From positions 461,266 through 525,265 of the forward strand of contig NZ_JACHJG010000004.1 of NCBI RefSeq assembly GCF_014203545.1: DNA of 64,000 nt, read 5' to 3'. Numbering within the stretch: the stretch's first letter is position 1; each line of letters begins with the position of its first letter. This document shows, piece by piece, positions 1 to 9,483 of the stretch. This stretch comes from Streptomyces netropsis. GTDB taxonomy: Bacteria; Actinomycetota; Actinomycetes; Streptomycetales; Streptomycetaceae. Under the pieces are notes generated by a model, which had not been told where the DNA came from, ran no database searches, and saw nothing but the letters and a program-made list of their open reading frames with translations. Position numbers and translations under genes: made by a program.

Positions 1-162
1 CGCGTCCAGCACATGCTCGGCAGCCCGGCGGGCCTGGTCCACCCCGCGGTGCTGCTGCGTCTGCTCCGCGCCGCCCCGCGCAAGGACGCGCTGCGGCTGT
101 TGCCCGGGGCGGCGCTCGGTCCCCTGCCGGGGCCGCTGCCCGGGCCGTTGCCCGGGGAATGA
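1..162 (+). CDS. C-terminal end of an unidentified protein (truncated by window edge)
   Basis: Frame 1 is open from the first base to a TGA at 160-162 and encodes 53 residues, starting RVQHMLGSPAGLVHPAV. The tail is rich in Leu, Pro and Gly and ends with three GPLPG units. The upstream part lies outside the window, so the family cannot be assigned. The frame has the expected G/C bias at third positions, which supports real coding. It converges on the ABC transporter operon. The 85 bp between the two stop codons show no clear hairpin. Confidence 0.5.
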   Translation, partial: RVQHMLGSPAGLVHPAVLLRLLRAAPRKDALRLLPGAALGPLPGPLPGPLPGE

Positions 163-247
163 AGCCACGGGCGGCGGCGCGGAGCACCGTCCCGCGCCAC
201 CGCCCGTCCCCTCCACGAGCGGCGGCGCGGAGTTTTCACCCCGGAGG

Positions 248-2269
248 TCACATCGTCGCGGCGAGCAGCTCCCGCGTATAGACGGCCTTCGGTTCGTCGA
301 AGACCTCGTCGCGCGGGCCGCTCTCCACGACGACCCCGGCCCGCATGACGGCGACGCGGTCGCAGAAGTGCCGTACGACGGCGAGGTCGTGCGACACGAA
401 GAGCAGGGAGAGCCCGAGCTCGTCGCGGAGGTCCATGAGCAGGTTGAGCACCTGGGCCTGCACGGACACGTCGAGGGCGGAGACCGGCTCGTCCGCGATG
501 ATCAGCCGGGGGCGGGGGGCGAGCGCGCGGGCGATGCCGATGCGCTGGCGCTGGCCGCCGGAGAACTCGTGCGGGTAGCGGGTCAGATGGGCGGGGTCCA
601 GCCCGACCTGTTCGAGGAGTTCGGCGGCACGGGCGCGGCGGGCGGCCGCGTCCAGGTCGGTGTGGATCCGTAGCCCGGTGGTGACGATCTCCTCGACGGT
701 GCGGCGCGGGTTGAGCGAGGCGTAGGGGTCCTGGAAGACCAGCTGCACATCGCGGCTCAGCTCGCGGCGGAGCCGGGCGTCGACGGCGGCGCGCGCGATG
801 TCCCGCCCGTCGAAGCGGACGCCTCCGGCGGTGGGCCGCTGCAACCCCGCGAAGACGCGGGCGGTGGTGGACTTCCCCGACCCCGACTCCCCGACGAGCC
901 CGAGGGTCTCCCCCGGCTCGATCCGCAAACCGACCCCCCGCACGGCCCGCACGGGCTCCCCCCGCCGCCCCCACGGCCCCCGCCGCCGCCCACCGAACTC
1001 GACGTGCAGATCGACGACTTCGGCGAGTGGCCCCTCGGCCGCGCCGGAACCCATCACGATGCCGTCCGCCGCGACGGCGCCCGGCGACGCGGACCGACGC
1101 GCCGTCGCGGCGGAAAGGATCTCCCCGGCCGATGACGCACCCAGCTCTTCCGCCGCGGCAGTCGTGTCCGCCGCGACGTCGCCCGGCCCGGGCGGTGCTG
1201 ACCGGCGGTGCCCAGCAAGACCAGCCCCCAGTCCGGGACCGCCGGAAACCGCCGCCGGGCGACTCGCCGTCGCGGCGGAAAGAAACGCCCCGGCCCGTGC
1301 CGCGTCCTCCGGGGCAGCCCCCGCCGCGGCGTCGCCCGGCCCCGGCGACGCGGACCGGCGGTGCCCAGCAAGGCCAGCCCCCAGTCCGGCACCGCCGGAA
1401 ACCGCCGCCGGGCGACTCGCCGTCGCGGCGGAAAGAAACGCCCCGGCCCGTGCCGCAGGCACAGTTGGCAAGCGCGTGCCCGGTGTCGACGTCAAGGTGG
1501 GGGCGGCGCCGATCAGGGCGCGGGTGTACGGGTGTTCGGCGGTCGTCAGGAGTCGGCCGGTCGGGCCCTCCTCGATCAGGTGGCCGCCGCGCATGACCAG
1601 CATCCGGTCGCACGTCTCGGCGACGACGCCCACGTCGTGCGTGATGAGCAGCACCGCCGTGCCGCTCTCCTGGCGCAACTCCGCGAGGAGGGAGAGCACC
1701 TGCCGCTGCACCCGCGCGTCGAGCGCGGTCGTCGGCTCGTCCGCGATCAGTACGTCCGGCGCGTTGACCAGCGCCATGCCGATCATGACGCGCTGCCGCA
1801 TCCCGCCCGAGAACTGGTGCGGATAGTCCCGGGCCCGGGCGGCCGGGATCCCGACCCGGTCCAGCATGTCCGCCGCCCGGGTGCGGGCCGCGGCCCGGCC
1901 GACGCCGGAGTGGATCCGGTACGCCTCGGCCAGTTGCTCCCCCACGGAGTGGAAGGGCGACAGCGAGGCCAGCGCGTCCTGGAAGACCATGGCGATCCGC
2001 GCACCGCGCAGACCGCGCAGGCGGGCGTCGGGGGCGCCGACGACCTCGACGCCCCCGACGGTGACGCTGCCCCCGACACTCGTCCGGGCGGCGTCGTGCA
2101 GCCCCATCGCCGCGAGCCCCACCGTCGACTTGCCCGAGCCGGACTCCCCCACCAGGCCGAGGACTTCACCGCGGGCGAGGTCGAAGGAGAGGCCGTCGAC
2201 GGCGGTCACCGCACCGTCCGAGCCGGAGAAGGAGACGGTCAGGTCGCGTACGCGAAGAACCGGTGTCAT
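248..2269 (-). CDS. Double ATP-binding protein of a peptide-type ABC importer (DppD-DppF fusion)
   Basis: The 673-residue protein carries two complete ABC ATPase domains and would energise uptake through the two permeases encoded upstream. Domain 1 (about 1-265) has Walker A GESGSGKS at 41-48, signature FSGGMRQR near 153-160 and Walker B VLIADEP near 173-179. Domain 2 (about 415-673) has its own [16 protein letters not shown] and LIIADEP, followed by [10 protein letters not shown]. Such fusions are known in the oligopeptide/nickel family. The ATG at 2267-2269 overlaps the permease stop as ATGA, so translation is coupled; a longer open frame upstream only shadows the permease. The linker at about 273-410 is an Ala/Gly/Pro-rich region built from a 51-residue tandem duplication, which is unusual. 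Confidence 0.9.
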   Translation of the reverse strand: MTPVLRVRDLTVSFSGSDGAVTAVDGLSFDLARGEVLGLVGESGSGKSTVGLAAMGLHDAARTSVGGSVTVGGVEVVGAPDARLRGLRGARIAMVFQDALASLSPFHSVGEQLAEAYRIHSGVGRAAARTRAADMLDRVGIPAARARDYPHQFSGGMRQRVMIGMALVNAPDVLIADEPTTALDARVQRQVLSLLAELRQESGTAVLLITHDVGVVAETCDRMLVMRGGHLIEEGPTGRLLTTAEHPYTRALIGAAPTLTSTPGTRLPTVPAARAGAFLSAATASRPAAVSGGAGLGAGLAGHRRSASPGPGDAAAGAAPEDAARAGAFLSAATASRPAAVSGGPGLGAGLAGHRRSAPPGPGDVAADTTAAAEELGASSAGEILSAATARRSASPGAVAADGIVMGSGAAEGPLAEVVDLHVEFGGRRRGPWGRRGEPVRAVRGVGLRIEPGETLGLVGESGSGKSTTARVFAGLQRPTAGGVRFDGRDIARAAVDARLRRELSRDVQLVFQDPYASLNPRRTVEEIVTTGLRIHTDLDAAARRARAAELLEQVGLDPAHLTRYPHEFSGGQRQRIGIARALAPRPRLIIADEPVSALDVSVQAQVLNLLMDLRDELGLSLLFVSHDLAVVRHFCDRVAVMRAGVVVESGPRDEVFDEPKAVYTRELLAATM
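1160..1465. repeat. Two tandem 153-bp in-frame repeats in the ABC ATPase linker
   Basis: The block beginning at 1201 (accggcggtgcccagcaaga) recurs at 1354 with one changed base in its first 20, an offset of 153 bp or exactly 51 codons. Near identity continues for about 110 bp in each copy. A third, shorter and degraded copy of the core appears around 1097-1131. Because the unit is a multiple of three, the duplication lengthens the inter-domain linker without shifting the frame. Confidence 0.9.
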
Positions 2270-3258
2270 GCCAGCCTCACCCTCGGGTCGAGCCACGCCA
2301 CCACCAGGTCGGCGACGGCCACGAACACCACCACGAAGAAGGCGGCGAGCAGCACCGTGCCCACCACCGTCGGCAGGTCGTTCTGGACGACGGCGTCGAC
2401 GGCGAGCTTGCCGACCCCGCCGAGTCCGAAGACGGTCTCGGTGATGAACGCCCCGCCGAACAGCGCACCCGCCTCCAGGCCGAGCAGCTGCACCAGTGGG
2501 GCGGCGGCGCCGCGCGCCGTGTATTTCAGATGGGCCCGCAGGACGCCGAGGCCCTTGCCGCGCGCGGTGCGCACGTACCCCTCGTGCATCGTCTCCAGCA
2601 TCTGCGCGCGGGCGAGGCGGGCGAAGACGGCGGCGTTGACGAAGCCGAGGACGAGCCACGGCAGCAGCAGGCCCGCCGCCCACGCGCCCGGCCCGTCGCC
2701 GAGAGGGCTGTAGCCGGGGAGCGGGAAGAGGTCGCTCGCGTAGACGAGCAGATACTGCAGGGCGTAGCCGAGGAAGTAGATCTGCACGCTCGCGCCGACG
2801 AGGGTGAAGCCCGACAGCAGCCGGTCGGTGAGGGTGCCGCGGCGGAGGGCGGCGAGGAAGCCCACGCCGACGCCGAGCACCCCGATCACCACGAGCGCGC
2901 CGGCGGCGAGTGACAGCGTCACGGGGAACCGGTCGCCGATGGCGTCGAGTACGGGCTGGTGAAGGGTGTAGGAGTAGCCGAGGCAGGGGGCGGCGCAGTC
3001 GATGGAGCTGCCGTCGACGTCGGCGATGGTGCGCCCGGCGACGAGGCCGCGCAGATAGTCGGTGTACTGGGTGACGAGGGGCTGGTCGAGTCCCATGCTG
3101 TGGCGGACGGCCTCGACCTGTGCGGTGTCGCACTTGGGGCCGCAGGCGATGAGCGCCGGGTCGGAGGGTGCGGCGTAGAAGAGCCCGAAGGCGGCGGCGG
3201 TGATCGCGAGGAGCACCGCCGCGGCCTGCAGGGCCCGCCGGAAGACGTAGCCGGTCAT
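2266..3258 (-). CDS. ABC transporter permease, DppB type
   Basis: The 330-residue membrane protein belongs to the BPD_transp_1 (DppB/OppB) family and forms half of the import channel with the DppC-type permease. An N-terminal membrane segment (about 9-29) is followed by an extracytoplasmic region with Cys residues ([16 protein letters not shown]). Five further hydrophobic segments follow, with the family EAA-type loop near [14 protein letters not shown] and a C-terminal [16 protein letters not shown]. The gene starts 17 bp downstream of the binding-protein stop and overlaps the ATPase gene by 4 bp, so it sits inside one transcription unit. Substrate cannot be deduced from sequence. Confidence 0.9.
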   Translation of the reverse strand: MTGYVFRRALQAAAVLLAITAAAFGLFYAAPSDPALIACGPKCDTAQVEAVRHSMGLDQPLVTQYTDYLRGLVAGRTIADVDGSSIDCAAPCLGYSYTLHQPVLDAIGDRFPVTLSLAAGALVVIGVLGVGVGFLAALRRGTLTDRLLSGFTLVGASVQIYFLGYALQYLLVYASDLFPLPGYSPLGDGPGAWAAGLLLPWLVLGFVNAAVFARLARAQMLETMHEGYVRTARGKGLGVLRAHLKYTARGAAAPLVQLLGLEAGALFGGAFITETVFGLGGVGKLAVDAVVQNDLPTVVGTVLLAAFFVVVFVAVADLVVAWLDPRVRLA

Positions 3259-3275
3259 GCTTCTCAGGACTCTTC

Positions 3276-5060
3276 TCAGGACTTCTTGAGGTACAGCGAG
3301 GCGGCGGCGATGGACCCGTAGATGGGGTGGATGGCGGCGCCGCCGATGTTCGCGCCGCGGAACTGGGAGACGCTGGTGTAGAGGAAGGGCACGACCGGGA
3401 CGTCCTTCATCACGGTGCGCTCCAGGGCGATGAGGGCGTCGGCCTTCTGCTGGGCGTCACCGATCCCCGCGATGCGCTCCAGCTCCTTGTCGACCTCGGG
3501 GTTGGCGTAGCGGATGGAGTTGGCGAGGGCGTCGAGCTTGCTGTGGAAGCTGTCGGGCAGCAGGGTGGCCGGGGTGGGCCAGTCGACGGAGTTGGTGGAC
3601 AGCCACATGTCGTAGGGGGCGGGGCCGCGGAAGACCTCGTTGTGGAAGGTCGCCTTCTCCAGCGGCTTGACGACCAGCTTGACGCCCGCCTTGGCGAAGG
3701 CGTCGACGAGGACCTGGGCGAGGCGGTCCTTCTCGGGGGCGTCGCTCTCGTAGGCGTAGGTCAAGGTGGTGACCTTGGTCTTGGCCCGGGCGAGGTGCTC
3801 CTTGGCCTTCTCGATGTCGCCGGTGGGCTTGACGGGGTAGAGGTCGTACTTCTTCCAGCCGACGACGGCGGGTGAGGAGAGGGTGGTGGCGAAGTCGCCC
3901 AGGCGCGGGCCGCCGAGGACCTGGCGGGCCTGCTCGCGCGGGAAGAGGTAGTGGATGGCCTTGCGGACCTCGGGGTCGGTGACCCGGCTGTTCTTGATGT
4001 AGAGGTCGTTGGTGTAGGCGCCCCGGCTGCCCGCGACGATCAGTTCCTTCTTCTTCGGGTCGCGCGCGGCCTCGGCGTACAGCTCCGGCGGCACCTCGTC
4101 CTTGGTGGTGACGGTGTCGGGGCCGGAGCCGCGGGCGTTGAAGACCTCCTGCGCGGTGTTGAGGGTCTTCTTGCCGAAGGTGAACTCGAAGCGTTCGGGG
4201 TACTGGTGGCGGATCGGGTCGGTCTCCGCCTTCCAGTGCGGATTGCGCTCCAGGGTCAGGCTCTGGTTCTGCTTGTGTTCGACGATCTTGTACGGTCCGG
4301 TGGCGAACGGCCGTACGTCGTAGCCGGTGCCGGTGTCCTTGTCCTCGCGCACGGGCGAGGAGGAGGACTGGGCCGCCATGTACGGCACGTCGGACTGCGG
4401 CTTCGGGAAGCGGAAGACGATGGTCTTGTCGTCGGGGGTCTCGATCGCCTTGAGGTCACCGTCCTTCGGACCGCCGTACTTCTTGACCGCGGCGCTGCGG
4501 TCCTCGGAGTCGGTGAGCCACTCCGGCCAGTAGGTGGGGCCGAGTTCGAAGCCGGGCGCGAAGGTGCGCTCGATGCCGTACTTGATGTGCGCGGAGGTGA
4601 TCGGCTTCCCGTCCTCCCAGGCGACGCCGTCCTTGAGCCGGTAGGTCCAGGTGCGGCCGCCGTCGGAGGACTTCCCCGTGTCGGTGGCCAGGTCGCCGAC
4701 CAGCTTGGGCCTGCCGTCCACGACCTGGTACTGGGTCAGCTGGCGGCCCCACAGCAGCGAGGTGCTGTAGCCCTCGCCCGCGTAGACCTTCTGCGGGTCG
4801 AGGTGGGAGTAGTCGTTGAGGTTGGCGACCTTGACGGTGCCGCCGGACCGTGCGCCGGACACCGCGGGCGCCGGGCCCCGGCTGTCCGCGGCGGTGCCGA
4901 GCGCGACGGTCAGCCGCTGACCGCTCTTGGCAGCCGTGGCGCCGCCGCCCTTGGCCCCCTCCGCGCCCTTGCCCGCGCCCGCCGAGCAGGAGCACATCAG
5001 CAGGGCGGCGGCGGTGGCGAGCGCCGGGACGACTGTGATGCGCGGACGGATGCGGGCCAT
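3276..5060 (-). CDS. Solute-binding lipoprotein of the peptide-type ABC importer
   Basis: This 594-residue protein is a family 5 extracellular solute-binding protein (SBP_bac_5, DppA/OppA-like). The N-terminus [10 protein letters not shown] plus a hydrophobic stretch ending in [10 protein letters not shown] is a lipoprotein signal; a Cys near residue 25 would be lipidated. Family landmarks include [37 protein letters not shown] and the C-terminal PVVPFLYTS region. The start at 5060 is chosen because ACGGAG precedes it and the signal peptide begins there; the upstream in-frame extension is not signal-like. A cluster of CTTCCC repeats lies just upstream on the coding strand. It is the second gene of the operon, between the two permeases, which is an unusual position. 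Confidence 0.9.
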   Translation of the reverse strand: MARIRPRITVVPALATAAALLMCSCSAGAGKGAEGAKGGGATAAKSGQRLTVALGTAADSRGPAPAVSGARSGGTVKVANLNDYSHLDPQKVYAGEGYSTSLLWGRQLTQYQVVDGRPKLVGDLATDTGKSSDGGRTWTYRLKDGVAWEDGKPITSAHIKYGIERTFAPGFELGPTYWPEWLTDSEDRSAAVKKYGGPKDGDLKAIETPDDKTIVFRFPKPQSDVPYMAAQSSSSPVREDKDTGTGYDVRPFATGPYKIVEHKQNQSLTLERNPHWKAETDPIRHQYPERFEFTFGKKTLNTAQEVFNARGSGPDTVTTKDEVPPELYAEAARDPKKKELIVAGSRGAYTNDLYIKNSRVTDPEVRKAIHYLFPREQARQVLGGPRLGDFATTLSSPAVVGWKKYDLYPVKPTGDIEKAKEHLARAKTKVTTLTYAYESDAPEKDRLAQVLVDAFAKAGVKLVVKPLEKATFHNEVFRGPAPYDMWLSTNSVDWPTPATLLPDSFHSKLDALANSIRYANPEVDKELERIAGIGDAQQKADALIALERTVMKDVPVVPFLYTSVSQFRGANIGGAAIHPIYGSIAAASLYLKKS

Positions 5061-5077
5061 GGTGAACTCCGTTGATC

Positions 5078-5101
5078 GGGAAGGGGAAGGGGAAGGGGAA
5101 G
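5078..5101. repeat. Four tandem GGGAAG hexamers
   Basis: Four perfect copies of GGGAAG stand 18-41 bp upstream of the lipoprotein start; on the transcribed strand they read CTTCCC. The array borders a second repeat element at 5101. It could alter spacing or mRNA structure in front of the binding-protein gene, but nothing in the sequence proves a function. Confidence 0.85.
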
Positions 5102-5162
5102 CGGCGCGCCCCGTGAGGGGCGCGGGGAACCGCGCGACAAGCCGAAGCCGACCCGCAGTCGG
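5101..5162. repeat. Intergenic hairpin element inside the ABC operon
   Basis: The segment holds an 8-bp perfect stem (CGCGCCCC at 5105-5112, loop GTGA, GGGGCGCG at 5117-5124) followed by GGGAACCGCGCGACAAGCC. This hairpin plus tail resembles a sequence seen very often between genes in Streptomyces chromosomes; that statement rests on general familiarity, not a search. Lying between the first permease and the binding-protein gene, it may set the transcript ratio or stabilise the downstream mRNA. Confidence 0.6.
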
Positions 5163-5182
5163 CAACGCTTCCGGCGGAAGCC

Positions 5183-6196
5183 TCAGCGCGCGGTCCGGGG
5201 ATCGAGCGCGTCCCGGACCGCGTCGCCGAGGAGGTTGAAGGCGAGGACGAAGACGAGGATGGCCACGCCGGGGAAGACCATGTAGGTCGGGTCGTCGTAG
5301 AAGACCTCGGAGCCCCGGGAGATCATCCGGCCCCAGTCGGGGACGGGCTCGTCGATGCCGACGCCGAGGAAGGACAGCGCGGCCTCGGCGGTGACGATGC
5401 CGGGCACGGCGAGCGTGATGTGGACGAGCACCGGCGCCCAGACGTTGGGCAGCAGTTCACGGAAGACGATGTGCCGACGGCTCGCCCCGAGGGCCCGTGC
5501 CGCTTCGATGAACTCCCGCTCGCGCAGCGACCGTACGGCCGTGCGCAGGACCATCGCCAGCGGCACCCAGCCGAAGGCGGCGAACACCAGGATGAGCACG
5601 GTGAACTGCATCCAGACGGGTTCGTTCTCGCCGGGGTCGACGAAGCGCGTCTCGACGACGGGGCCGAGCGCGAGGAGCAGCAGCAGTGTCGGGAAAGCGA
5701 GCAGCACATTGCATACGAAGGTGAAGGCCCGGTCGGCGATGCCGCTGAGGTAGCCGACGGTGACGCCGAGGACGATGCCGACGACGGCGATGACGGCGAC
5801 GGAGGCCAGGGCGACCAGTAGTGACGTCCGCATGCCGTAGAGGAGTTGGGCGAGCACGTCGCGGCCGAGGCCGGGTTCGATGCCGAACCAGTGGTCGGCC
5901 GAGATGCCGCCGCCGGGCAGGACGGGCAGGCCCTCGGGGCTGAGCAGGCCGGGGGTGTTCTGCCCGTAGTGCTCGGTGGCGTCCTTGCCGTAGAGCGCGG
6001 CGATCAGCGGGGCGGCGAGCGCGAGGACGGCACACAGCAGGACGACGGCGAGCGCGGCCATGCCGGTCCGGTCGCGTCGGAAGGCGCGAACGGCAGTGAC
6101 GAAAGGGCCGCGTGAGACGGGGCCCGAGGGTCTGCCTGAGTGCTCTTCGGCCATTGCTGCGGCGCTCCTGAATCGCTCCGGCCGCCGCGCTGTCAT
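5183..6196 (-). CDS. ABC transporter permease, DppC type
   Basis: This permease (337 residues from the ATG at 6196) is the partner of the DppB-type protein and the first gene of the importer operon. It shows an N-terminal cytoplasmic part, a first membrane segment near 45-65, the periplasmic DHWFGIEPGLGRDVLAQLLYG motif typical of DppC proteins, further membrane segments, and the EAA loop FIEAARALGASRRHIVFREL. Two starts are possible. The ATG at 6196 has AGAGG eight bases upstream. An internal ATG at 6154 (MAEEHSGRPS) has AGGAG about ten bases upstream and removes a basic leader of 14 residues. Both give a complete transporter domain. Confidence 0.9.
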   Translation of the reverse strand: MTARRPERFRSAAAMAEEHSGRPSGPVSRGPFVTAVRAFRRDRTGMAALAVVLLCAVLALAAPLIAALYGKDATEHYGQNTPGLLSPEGLPVLPGGGISADHWFGIEPGLGRDVLAQLLYGMRTSLLVALASVAVIAVVGIVLGVTVGYLSGIADRAFTFVCNVLLAFPTLLLLLALGPVVETRFVDPGENEPVWMQFTVLILVFAAFGWVPLAMVLRTAVRSLREREFIEAARALGASRRHIVFRELLPNVWAPVLVHITLAVPGIVTAEAALSFLGVGIDEPVPDWGRMISRGSEVFYDDPTYMVFPGVAILVFVLAFNLLGDAVRDALDPRTAR

Positions 6197-6323
6197 CGGG
6201 CGAGCCTCTTTTCAGCCGGACTGCGAGGGTCTCTCGAGGCGGGCTGCGGATCATTAGATCCAATGGTCAACCGCGCCGCAAATCATTCTTTTGAAGGCTT
6301 CTTTGTTATTTCAGCAATGATTA

Positions 6324-6344
6324 CAAGGAATCCTTGCTGGTCAA
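6324..6344 (-). promoter_or_regulatory. Candidate promoter/operator of the ABC importer operon
   Basis: A 13-bp odd palindrome, CAAGGAATCCTTG (6324-6336), lies in an AT-rich island upstream of the importer operon. On the minus strand TTGACC (complement of 6339-6344) directly precedes it, and TAATCA/ATCATT follows at a -10-like distance of 15-17 bp. A palindrome between -35 and -10 is a common operator position. The whole 6197-6565 interval between the divergent importer and inhibitor genes is otherwise gene-free. Confidence 0.35.
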
Positions 6345-6565
6345 CACTCCTGAAACATTAATTCACACTATTCCCACCCAATCCGGGCACCCGTCAACAC
6401 CCGTCGTTTCCCCGAGGACACATACGAGACCTGCCTCACACGAAATCGCGCCACTACACAGGGTTTTCAACCAGCGACTGAAAGTGTTCGATGAGCGTGC
6501 GTTCATGCTCGCCTTACGCAAGACTCCGTCCGTTATCTGAAGCAACCAACAAAGGAGTGTTCGTA

Positions 6566-7003
6566 ATGCGGTACATCACTGGGGGGATCGCGCTGGGCGC
6601 CGCCGTGGCGCTGGGCGGCCTGTTGAGCGTCGGAACGGCGGCGACCGCCGCACCCTCGGCGCAGACGCAGAGCCTGTTCGCGCCCTCTGCACTGGTGCTG
6701 ACCGTCGGTGAGGGCGAGAGCGCGGCGGACTCGGGCGTACAGCGCGCGGTGACACTCACCTGCACGCCGAAGGCCTCGGGTACCCACCCGGCCGCACGCG
6801 CCGCCTGCGACCAGCTGCGTGCCGTCGACGGGGACTTCAAGGCCCTCGTCACCACGAAGTCCGACCGGGTCTGCACCAAGGAGTACCGCCCGATCGTCAT
6901 CACCGCGGAAGGTGTCTGGGACGGCCACCGCGTCTCGTACGAGCACAAGTTCGCCAACCCGTGCATGGCGTCGGACGGCAAGGGCGTCGTCTTCGAGTTC
7001 TGA
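6566..7003 (+). CDS. sti: Secreted subtilisin-inhibitor-like protein (SSI family, trypsin type)
   Basis: The 145-residue precursor is a Streptomyces subtilisin inhibitor (MEROPS I16) secreted to block extracellular serine proteases. Residues 1-29 form a signal peptide ending TAATA-A. The four family cysteines are present (66, 81, 103, 133), forming the usual two disulfides. The reactive-site loop reads CTKEYRP, which by family alignment puts Lys105 at P1 and Glu106 at P1'. A Lys P1 predicts trypsin-like targets, as in plasminostreptin, more than subtilisin. The start at 6566 has a strong AAAGGAG at 6551-6557; upstream in-frame codons are not signal-like. Two SGP-type proteases are encoded next to it on the other strand. 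Confidence 0.93.
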   Translation: MRYITGGIALGAAVALGGLLSVGTAATAAPSAQTQSLFAPSALVLTVGEGESAADSGVQRAVTLTCTPKASGTHPAARAACDQLRAVDGDFKALVTTKSDRVCTKEYRPIVITAEGVWDGHRVSYEHKFANPCMASDGKGVVFEF

Positions 7004-7070
7004 GGCCACCGCCCCGGAACGACAGACAGCCCGGCATGACCCGCACGAAATGCACGACCCGCACATGGGG

Positions 7071-7107
7071 CGGCCCCCGGACACCGTGGAGGTGTGTCCG
7101 GGGGCCG
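7071..7107. terminator. Bidirectional hairpin terminator
   Basis: A perfect 14-bp stem, CGGCCCCCGGACAC (7071-7084) with GTGTCCGGGGGCCG (7094-7107) and a 9-nt loop, lies between the convergent inhibitor and protease genes. Position and strength fit a shared terminator, without a clear T run. Confidence 0.8.
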
Positions 7108-7134
7108 CTGTCCGTGGAGAGCGGTCCGCGTCCG

Positions 7135-8208
7135 CTACGGAAGGGTCGCGCCGTACGCCGCCAGGGCCTCCCCCACCGGCTGATAGTAAGTCGTCCCGCC
7201 CGAGGTGCAGTTGCCGGTGCCGCCCGAGGTGAGCCCGAGCGCCCGGTCACCGGCGAAGAGGGCGCCGCCGCTGTCACCCGGCTCGGCACAGACGTCGGTC
7301 TGGATCAGCCCGGTGACCGTGCCCTCCTGGTAGTTCACCGTGGCGTCGAGGCCGGTGACCTTGCCGCCGCGCAGCCCGGTCGTGGACCCGCTGCGCGAGA
7401 CGGCCTCCCGGAGGACCGCGTCACGGAAGCCGTGGATGGTCTGCGACCGGCCGTTGTGGAGGTTGACGGAGCGAGGGGGCGCGACAGTCGGGTCGGTGTA
7501 TTCCGCGAGGGCGTGGTCGTTGCCCGGGAAGCTGGACCCGGCGGTGCGGGCGATCACCGGCCCGCCCCGGCTCGCGGACCAGTCGGTGACGGCGTTGCCG
7601 CAGTGACCTGCGGTCAGGAAGGCGGGCCTGCCGGCCCTGAGGACGTTGAACCCGAGCGAGCAGCGCGCGGTGGGACCGTAGATCGCGTCACCGCCCTGGA
7701 CGAAGCGCATGAGCCTGGCGGACGACCTGTGCACCACCACCGTCTCGCCGAGGGAACCGACGACCTCGTTGAGTCGCTTCAGCTTCGCGCCCGTGACCGT
7801 GGGGTCGGCGGTGACGACGACGCGGTTGACTCTCGGGTCCGCCACCCAGGCGGTACCGGGGATCGCGGCCCGGGAGGCCAGCACCGACTTCGCGGAGGTG
7901 AGTCGGACCTGCGAGAAGCGGACGACCCTGGGCTCGGCACCGGCCTCGCGGACCTCTCCCGCGGCCTTCCGGTCGGTGATGTTGACGACGAGCTTCCTGG
8001 CTGCGGCGTCGTAGTACGAACCGGCCCCCACGTCCTTCAGCCGAGCGGGAAGCGTTCTCGCGAGTTGCCCGGCCGAGGCCGCGGACAACGCGCGCGGTTC
8101 CGGGGCGATCGAGGCGCCGGCGTTCTGCGGACCGAGGGTCACTGCCGCGAGCGCGGCCACCGCCGCGGCGGCCAGGGCGGTGCGCGCACGCATGAGGCTG
8201 GGCTTCAA
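7135..8208 (-). CDS. Secreted S1 serine protease with propeptide (SGP/alpha-lytic type)
   Basis: The 357-residue preproenzyme resembles the Streptomyces griseus proteases SGPB/C/D. It has a signal peptide (about 1-33), an alpha-lytic-type propeptide (about 34-170) and a mature domain beginning near GGDAIYGPTARCSLGFN. The catalytic triad is His202 (LTAGHC), Asp231 (GNDHAL) and Ser313 ([10 protein letters not shown]). Cys183/203 and Cys307/334 match the family disulfides. No C-terminal chitin-binding domain follows. The start is taken as TTG at 8206-8208 because GGAGG stands seven bases upstream; ATG at 8193 (MRARTAL) is the alternative and still leaves a signal peptide. Confidence 0.9.
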   Translation of the reverse strand: MKPSLMRARTALAAAAVAALAAVTLGPQNAGASIAPEPRALSAASAGQLARTLPARLKDVGAGSYYDAAARKLVVNITDRKAAGEVREAGAEPRVVRFSQVRLTSAKSVLASRAAIPGTAWVADPRVNRVVVTADPTVTGAKLKRLNEVVGSLGETVVVHRSSARLMRFVQGGDAIYGPTARCSLGFNVLRAGRPAFLTAGHCGNAVTDWSASRGGPVIARTAGSSFPGNDHALAEYTDPTVAPPRSVNLHNGRSQTIHGFRDAVLREAVSRSGSTTGLRGGKVTGLDATVNYQEGTVTGLIQTDVCAEPGDSGGALFAGDRALGLTSGGTGNCTSGGTTYYQPVGEALAAYGATLP

Positions 8209-8382
8209 CTCGGCACCTCCAGTGGGGGTTGGGCCCGGCGGTAGGGGTGGCCTGGACCCGGAGGACAGGCGACACAGGCCCGCCTCCCCTGTACGAAAGG
8301 CGCGTCCATGCCAAGTTGCCCGTCGAGTATCCCGACCGGCGGAGGGAGTGCACAAGTATGAATTCCGGTTGCGCGCATGGCT

Positions 8383-8408
8383 ATGCGCGCGCCCAGGGGC
8401 GCGCGCAT
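8383..8408 (-). terminator. Hairpin terminator downstream of the SPFH gene
   Basis: ATGCGCGCGCC (8383-8393) pairs perfectly with GGCGCGCGCAT (8398-8408) around a CAGG loop, an 11-bp stem. It lies about 90 bp past the stop of the SPFH gene on the minus strand and before the next protease gene. The rest of 8209-8499 shows no recognisable gene. Confidence 0.65.
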
Positions 8409-8499
8409 CACGCTCGCGGGCGCGGGTGTCAGTCGCTACGAGAGGCAGGCGTTACGGAAGGGGGCGCGAGGGAGCGACTCCTCGGCAGAGCAAGCTGGC

Positions 8500-9483
8500 T
8501 CACACCGGCCCGGGCGGTATCCCTCCGGAGCCTGGCTCCGGCGGTCCACCTGTGCCCGGCGTCTCGCCATCAGCCCGGACGGACTGCGGGAACCCGGGCG
8601 GCAGCGCGGCGTCCGGAGTCGGCGACGGGTCCAGCGGCACCGATTCGGGAGCGGGCGGGACGGGCTCGGGAGGGGGCGGGGCCGGCTGTGGAGCCGGTGG
8701 CGCGGCGGGCGCGGGCGGGCCCTGCTGGGCCGACCGCTCCAGGAAGCGCAGCAGCTCCACGGGGAAGGGCAGCACCAGCGTGGAGTTCTTCTCGGCCGCG
8801 ACCGCCACGATGGTCTGCAGGAGCCGCAGCTGGAGGGCGGAGGGCTGCTCGGACATGGTCGCGGCCGCCTCGGCGAGCTTCTTCGACGCCAGCAGCTCGG
8901 CGTCCGCGTTGATCACACGGGCCCGGCGCTCGCGCTCGGCCTCCGCCTGCCGGGACATCGAGCGCTTCATCGTCTCCGGCAGCGACACGTCCTTGATCTC
9001 GACGCGGTCGATGTGCACGCCCCAGCCGATGGCGGGGCTGTCGAGCATCAGCTCGAGCCCCTGGTTGAGCTTCTCCCGGTTGGAGAGCAGATCGTCGAGG
9101 TCGCTCTTGCCGATGATCGAACGCAGTGAGGTCTGGGCCATCTGCGAGACCGCGAAGCGGTAGTCCTCGACCTGGATGACGGCCTCGGCCGGGTCCACGA
9201 CCTTGAAATAGACGACCGCGTCGACCCGCACGGTCACATTGTCCCGGGTGATGCCCTCCTGCGCGGGGACGGGCATGGTGACGATCTGCATGTTCACCTT
9301 GCGGAGCCGGTCGACGCCCGGCACGATCATGGTGAACCCCGGTGGACGGATCTCGTCCCGCAGCCGCCCGAGCCGCAGCACCACGCCGCGCTCGTACTGC
9401 TTGACCACCCGGGCCGCCGACGCCACGTACAGCGCGCAGACCGAGCCCGCGGCCACCGCCGCCACCACCAGCTCTTCGACCAT
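8500..9483 (-). CDS. SPFH/stomatin-family membrane protein with proline-rich tail
   Basis: The 327-residue protein starts with a membrane anchor (about 4-22, VVAAVAAGSVCALYV). The SPFH/Band 7 domain follows (about 25-250), with family landmarks EYERGVVLRLGRL-type (here QYERGVVLRLGRLRD), DNVTVRVDAVVYFKV and VEIKDVSLPETMKRSM, then a heptad-rich RQAEAERERRARVI stretch. Family members assemble into membrane scaffolds and often modulate proteases or membrane fluidity. The last 75 or so residues are Pro-rich and look disordered, which is not typical of bacterial stomatins. The start at 9483 is chosen for its position at the membrane segment; the Shine-Dalgarno is weak. Neighbouring proteases may be coincidental. 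Confidence 0.88.
   Translation of the reverse strand: MVEELVVAAVAAGSVCALYVASAARVVKQYERGVVLRLGRLRDEIRPPGFTMIVPGVDRLRKVNMQIVTMPVPAQEGITRDNVTVRVDAVVYFKVVDPAEAVIQVEDYRFAVSQMAQTSLRSIIGKSDLDDLLSNREKLNQGLELMLDSPAIGWGVHIDRVEIKDVSLPETMKRSMSRQAEAERERRARVINADAELLASKKLAEAAATMSEQPSALQLRLLQTIVAVAAEKNSTLVLPFPVELLRFLERSAQQGPPAPAAPPAPQPAPPPPEPVPPAPESVPLDPSPTPDAALPPGFPQSVRADGETPGTGGPPEPGSGGIPPGPV

Noticed and set aside
2270..3133. Upstream extension of the ABC ATPase frame to give a 961-residue protein
   Set aside because: The extra residues are an Arg/Pro-rich shadow of the permease gene read in another frame. The ATPase domain starts exactly at the ATG that overlaps the permease stop.
5078..5101. GGGAAG array as a CRISPR-like structure
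   Set aside because: Units are contiguous 6-mers without spacers and no cas genes are present.
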